Source: Chitinophagaceae bacterium (GTDB taxonomy: Bacteria > Bacteroidota > Bacteroidia > Chitinophagales > Chitinophagaceae). Taken from it: a stretch of DNA of 9,830 nt. The notes beneath the pieces are model-generated. The model had not been told where the DNA came from, made no database searches, and saw only the letters and a list, made by a program, of their open reading frames with translations. Shown here in pieces: positions 6,822 through 9,830 of the stretch. The DNA is taken from NCBI GenBank assembly GCA_025351145.1, contig JANXWM010000684.1, positions 1 through 9,830 on the forward strand, given 5' to 3'. Position 1 is the stretch's first letter, and every line of letters starts with the position of its first letter. Made by a program: the position numbers and the translations under genes.

Positions 6822-6849
6822 CGTACAAGCGTGCGACGCAAGAGGCGAT
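6822..6849 (+). repeat. 28-bp interspersed repeat, copy 2
   Basis: Second copy of the element at 5204-5231, differing at a single base (c for a at the ninth position). It lies in the divergent intergenic region between the DUF2306-like pair and coaX. The two copies bracket the gene pair at 64 bp past its end and 156 bp before its start. Confidence 0.75.
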
Positions 6850-6931
6850 CAGTAAAGTATCTGATGCCTGGTTCATAATTTTTTTCTCTTTTATTAAAAG
6901 CAGCAATTATATTTACCGGGAATCAGTCGAT

Positions 6932-7657
6932 ATGCAAACCACTCTTTGCTTTGATTTTGGTAATACGCGGTTGAAATGTGCTGTGTTTGAAGATGCAGAC
7001 CTTAAAGAGCTGCTTGTTCTGGAAAATGATGCAGTGGAAACGGTAGAGCAATTAATTGGTAAGTTTAAGCCGGAGCAGGCAATTCTTGCATCCGTGATTG
7101 ATCATAATCCGGAGATAGAAAAGGTACTGGGTGCGGCAACAAAATTTCATAAGCTGAACCATGAAAGCAAATTGCCGTTTGCAACACCGGTTGGCAAACC
7201 AGAAACCATTGGTGCGGACAGGCTGGCACTGGTAGCAGCGGGAGTGCATCTTTTTCCCAGGAAACATAACCTTGTAATTGGGCTGGGCTCTTGCATTACC
7301 TACAATTTTGTAAATAAGTTTGATGAATTTCTTGGTGGCAGTATTTCACCCGGTCTGGAGATGCGGCTAAAAGCGATGAACCAGTTTACGGCCAAATTAC
7401 CGCTGGTTAAGCCAGACTGGAATTTTCCGCTGGTGGGTTACGATACAAGAACTAATTTATTAAGCGGCGTAATCATGGGAATGAGCAAGGAGATTGACGG
7501 TATTATTGAAGAATATGCCTTTAGGTACAGGAACTTTAACGTGCTTTTAACCGGGGGGGATATGGGCTTTTTTGTGCCGCATCTCAAAAAGAAGATATTT
7601 GCAGACCCTCATCTAATCTATAAAGGCTTATATGCGATCAGTAGAACAAATAATTAA
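6932..7657 (+). CDS. coaX: Type III pantothenate kinase
   Basis: CoaX phosphorylates pantothenate with ATP in the first step of coenzyme A synthesis, in the cytoplasm. The 241-residue length is usual. Visible ASKHA-fold motifs: the phosphate loop CFDFGNTRLKCAVFE (6-20), GADRLALVAAG (94-104) with the catalytic-type Asp96, GGSISPGLEMRLKAMN (135-150), and LLTGGD (205-210). The central motif reads VIGLGSCITYN (115-125), where most CoaX proteins have a D-x-G-T pattern, so the usual Asp is Gly117 and the Thr is Ser120. This may be a lineage variant, since the rest of the protein is intact. It is the first gene of an operon, overlapping the next by 26 bp. A weak -7-like TATATTTA lies at 6908-6915. 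Confidence 0.92.
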   Translation: MQTTLCFDFGNTRLKCAVFEDADLKELLVLENDAVETVEQLIGKFKPEQAILASVIDHNPEIEKVLGAATKFHKLNHESKLPFATPVGKPETIGADRLALVAAGVHLFPRKHNLVIGLGSCITYNFVNKFDEFLGGSISPGLEMRLKAMNQFTAKLPLVKPDWNFPLVGYDTRTNLLSGVIMGMSKEIDGIIEEYAFRYRNFNVLLTGGDMGFFVPHLKKKIFADPHLIYKGLYAISRTNN

Positions 7658-9035
7658 ACGGAGCTTTTTTTCAGCGTTGGCATTGTGTTGGTTTTCTCAG
7701 ATTTCTGCACAGGAAAATGCACCTTTTTCAAGGTATGGCATTGGTGATATTTATCCTTCGCAAAATATTGCCACACGTGGAATGGGGGGAGTGTCGGCAG
7801 CATATGTAAGCGATCAGGCACTCAATTCAGTAAATCCATCTTCTTACAGTGCTTTACGGTATGTGCGGGTTTTTGGCGGCTCAAAAGGCGCTATGGTTAC
7901 CTACGATTTCGGGCTTACCATCGATGCAAGAACGTTACGCAGCGCAAACCCTTCGGGCAGTTACAATTCAACCAATTTTATTCCCTCTTATATTATGCTG
8001 GGTGTGCCTCTTAGCCCGAAAGCAGACGCAAAGAACCGGAATATTGGCCTTGTATTTGGTTTAAGGCCTGCTACACGTATCAATTACAATGTAGAGGATG
8101 TTACGCGTACTTCTATTGATAGTGTGAAGACTTTATATGAAGGCAGCGGCGGCTTAAACCAGGTTTTTTTTGGGTTGGGAAAGCGCTGGAATAATTTCAG
8201 TATCGGGTTTAATGCCGGGTATGAATTTGGGCGTAAAAAAATCAGCAGCAAACAGATTTTTATTAACGATACGGTTAATTATTATAAATCGAATATCACA
8301 TCTACTACAGATTTCTGGGGATTGTTCTTCAATCCGGGCATTGCTTACAACATAAAGCTGAGCGAAACAAATAGTAGTGTTGGCTCGTTTAAACAAGCCT
8401 ATTTTTTGCGTTTGGGCGCTTCGGGTACAATAGAACAAAAATTAAAAGCTAATACTGACAGCCGTGCAGAAACATTTAATTATGATGCAAACAATGCAAC
8501 GGTATCGTTGGACAGTATATACGAAGTAAAAAACATTTTAGGTAACATTACTATCCCGGTAACATATACTGCCGGATTTATGTTGAGTAAAAAGTATGTA
8601 GTGGGTACAAATCCGGTTGCTACAAAATGGTCGTTTGGGGTAGATTATTCCGCCGGCAAATGGGTAGATTACCGCTTTTACAACAAGCCCGATCAACTGA
8701 TCAACAGCTGGATGGTAAAAGCAGGCGGTGAATTTATTCCATCACTGCTAAGCACAAACCTGCTAAGCCGTTCTACTTACCGCTTCGGCTTTTATACAGG
8801 CAAAGATTACATTAACGCAGATGGCAATGGCTACAATGTAAAAGCATTTACCCTGGGCATTGGCTTTAATTTAAAGAAATGGAGCAACTACGATAACCAG
8901 TCTACCCTGGTTAATACCGCGATAGAGATTGGTAAAAGGGGCAGCAACGTTAATAATATAACAGAAAACTTTTTCAAAATTTCGTTGGGTTTATCTTTAG
9001 GCGATCTTTGGTTTACAAGGCGCAAATATGATTAA
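7632..9035 (+). CDS. Outer-membrane beta-barrel protein, FadL/OmpP1-like N-terminus
   Basis: This 467-residue protein has a signal peptide: basic MRSVEQIIKR, hydrophobic SFFSALALCWFSQ, and a likely cut after SA near residue 26, before QENAPFS. The mature start (SRYGIGD, then RGMGGVSAAYVSDQALNSVN, then PSSYSALR) resembles Bacteroidota outer-membrane proteins with the GMGG/NPxS pattern seen in FadL/OmpP1-like transporters. The rest alternates polar and aromatic residues in beta-strand style and ends in LSLGDLWFTRRKYD. No plug or TonB box is seen. The ATG at 7632 lies inside coaX (26-bp overlap), needed to include the full signal peptide. The position between coaX and an lptC-like gene suggests an envelope role. 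Substrate unknown. Confidence 0.85.
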   Translation: MRSVEQIIKRSFFSALALCWFSQISAQENAPFSRYGIGDIYPSQNIATRGMGGVSAAYVSDQALNSVNPSSYSALRYVRVFGGSKGAMVTYDFGLTIDARTLRSANPSGSYNSTNFIPSYIMLGVPLSPKADAKNRNIGLVFGLRPATRINYNVEDVTRTSIDSVKTLYEGSGGLNQVFFGLGKRWNNFSIGFNAGYEFGRKKISSKQIFINDTVNYYKSNITSTTDFWGLFFNPGIAYNIKLSETNSSVGSFKQAYFLRLGASGTIEQKLKANTDSRAETFNYDANNATVSLDSIYEVKNILGNITIPVTYTAGFMLSKKYVVGTNPVATKWSFGVDYSAGKWVDYRFYNKPDQLINSWMVKAGGEFIPSLLSTNLLSRSTYRFGFYTGKDYINADGNGYNVKAFTLGIGFNLKKWSNYDNQSTLVNTAIEIGKRGSNVNNITENFFKISLGLSLGDLWFTRRKYD

Positions 9036-9606
9036 TACGGCATTACATAAAAACTATTTAAAAGCAGCCTTTTTAGCAGGCTGTTTTTTTATGTACAGTT
9101 GTGAGAACAGCATGGAAGAAGTGCGGGCCCTCGGCGAAAAGAAAATAGGGCAGGAGGTAGCCGAAAATGTAGAGAGTTATATGAGCCAGGATGGCAAAGT
9201 AAAAGCTAAACTTACTGCACCTTTAATGCTGCGCACCGAAACCGATACCCCGCTTGTAGAATTTCCCAAAACGCTTCATGTAGATTTTTATGGCGATTCA
9301 GTAAAACTCGAAAGCCGGCTGTTCGCCAAATACGGCAGGTATCTTGAAACTAAAGGAAAGGTTTTCCTTAGAGACAGTGTAATTGTGTTTAACGTAAAGG
9401 GCGATACACTTGTTACCAACGAATTGTGGTGGGACAGGGATAAAGGAATTTTTTACACCGATAAATATGTGCTCATTAAACAACCGATGAACCAAAGATT
9501 TGAAGGCAAAAATGGAATGACCGCAGATCAAAATTTTAAAAGCTGGACACTTTTTAACAGCTCAGGAATTAGAAATGTTCCCGATAGTGCGCTCCCTGCT
9601 AACTAA
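9028..9606 (+). CDS. lptC: LptC-like lipoprotein of LPS export
   Basis: LptC-type proteins link the inner-membrane LptBFG transporter to LptA in moving lipopolysaccharide to the outer membrane. The 192-residue length is usual for the Bacteroidota form. The N-terminus is hydrophobic (LKAAFLAGCFFMYSC); Cys25 (MYSC) is the likely lipidation site, though LAGC at 16-19 is also a good lipobox. The mature part shows the LptC/OstA-like repeating strand pattern: KVKAKLTAPLMLRTE (57-71), VEFPKTLHVDFYGD (77-90), GRYLETKGKVFLRDSVIVFN (103-122), GDTLVTNELWWDRDKGIFYT (125-144), and FEGKNGMTADQNFKSW (158-173). It overlaps the barrel gene by 8 bp, as the third gene of the operon. Family is fairly sure from pattern; no search was run. 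Confidence 0.82.
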   Translation: MINTALHKNYLKAAFLAGCFFMYSCENSMEEVRALGEKKIGQEVAENVESYMSQDGKVKAKLTAPLMLRTETDTPLVEFPKTLHVDFYGDSVKLESRLFAKYGRYLETKGKVFLRDSVIVFNVKGDTLVTNELWWDRDKGIFYTDKYVLIKQPMNQRFEGKNGMTADQNFKSWTLFNSSGIRNVPDSALPAN

Positions 9607-9704
9607 TTTTATCAATTACTTCCGCTATTGTTTTACGCCCTTTTTAGAACAATTTTTTTGAACCTGTCCTTGGTATTTCATGGCATCGGCTCTTGCGTCG
9701 ATTT

Positions 9705-9830
9705 CTATGGTATTGCCAGGGAATAAGTATAATTTTTTTGATAATTTCTTTTGTTATTGACACAGGCAAAGATTCTGAGTACTATTTTATTTCGGATCGC
9801 ATTGAGTACACTCATCTTGTTTTTACCTTC
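9705..9830 (-). mobile_element. C-terminal end of an IS110-family transposase (partial)
   Basis: The minus strand is open from the window edge to TAG at 9705-9707, giving 41 residues. The stretch GKNKMSVLNAIRNK, then LRIFACVNNKRNYQKNY matches, from memory, the C-terminus of Bacteroidota IS110-family transposases (pattern GKxKMSVxNAxRNK..xRxFAcV). The rest of the gene lies beyond the window. IS110 enzymes are DEDD recombinases whose target choice is guided by a bridge RNA encoded upstream of the transposase, so that RNA would also lie outside. The element's end must fall near or within 9607-9704, which holds no other gene. It abuts the end of the lptC-like gene, in convergent orientation. Confidence 0.65.

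Noticed and set aside
6678..6878. 66-codon plus-strand ORF between the DUF2306-like pair and coaX
   Set aside because: Contains the 28-bp interspersed repeat, has low-complexity AT-rich content and no protein-like pattern.
9649..9830. Plus-strand open frame at the right edge, without ATG
   Set aside because: It is opposite the recognisable IS110-type C-terminus on the minus strand and has no start codon.

Overview
This window looks like the chromosome of a Bacteroidota bacterium, most plausibly the Chitinophagaceae or relatives. The grounds are start codons without clear Shine-Dalgarno sequences, a perfect TAnnTTTG-type -7 promoter box in a duplicated upstream element, and a gene run coaX - outer-membrane barrel - lptC-like lipoprotein whose proteins read as Bacteroidota versions. 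No database search was possible, so the taxon is inference.

Left part (1-5060) is accessory DNA. A 40-residue reading frame of unknown identity ends at 123. A two-gene restriction-modification module follows (267-2862): a C5-cytosine methyltransferase with all main motifs, overlapping by 11 bp a 503-residue protein with a C-terminal PD-(D/E)XK-like nuclease signature. Next come a short reversed reading-frame remnant, a perfect-palindrome bidirectional terminator, a minus-strand helical protein of unknown function (3026-3712), a roughly 490-bp stretch without a convincing gene, and a DUF1444-like lipoprotein gene (4200-5057). The most notable structure is a ~65-bp element present twice (156-220 and 4114-4177, about 89% identical). 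Each copy lies just upstream of the methyltransferase or the lipoprotein gene, in the same orientation, and carries a dyad that runs into a TATTTTTG promoter box.

Middle part (5060-6930) holds a perfect 10-bp-stem hairpin, then two tandem minus-strand paralogues (about 83% identical) of the DUF2306 membrane protein family. A second repeat (28-bp core, 27/28 identical, same orientation) lies on each side of the pair.

Right part (6932-9606) is a core-type operon with overlapping genes: type III pantothenate kinase (CoA synthesis), a signal-peptide-bearing outer-membrane beta-barrel protein, and an LptC-like lipoprotein for LPS transport. Directly after it, on the minus strand and cut by the window edge, is the C-terminal end of what reads as an IS110-family transposase.

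No tRNA, rRNA or CRISPR array was seen. The R-M module is a recognisable defence system; what may be undescribed is the nuclease partner's family and specificity, and the repeated promoter/dyad element.
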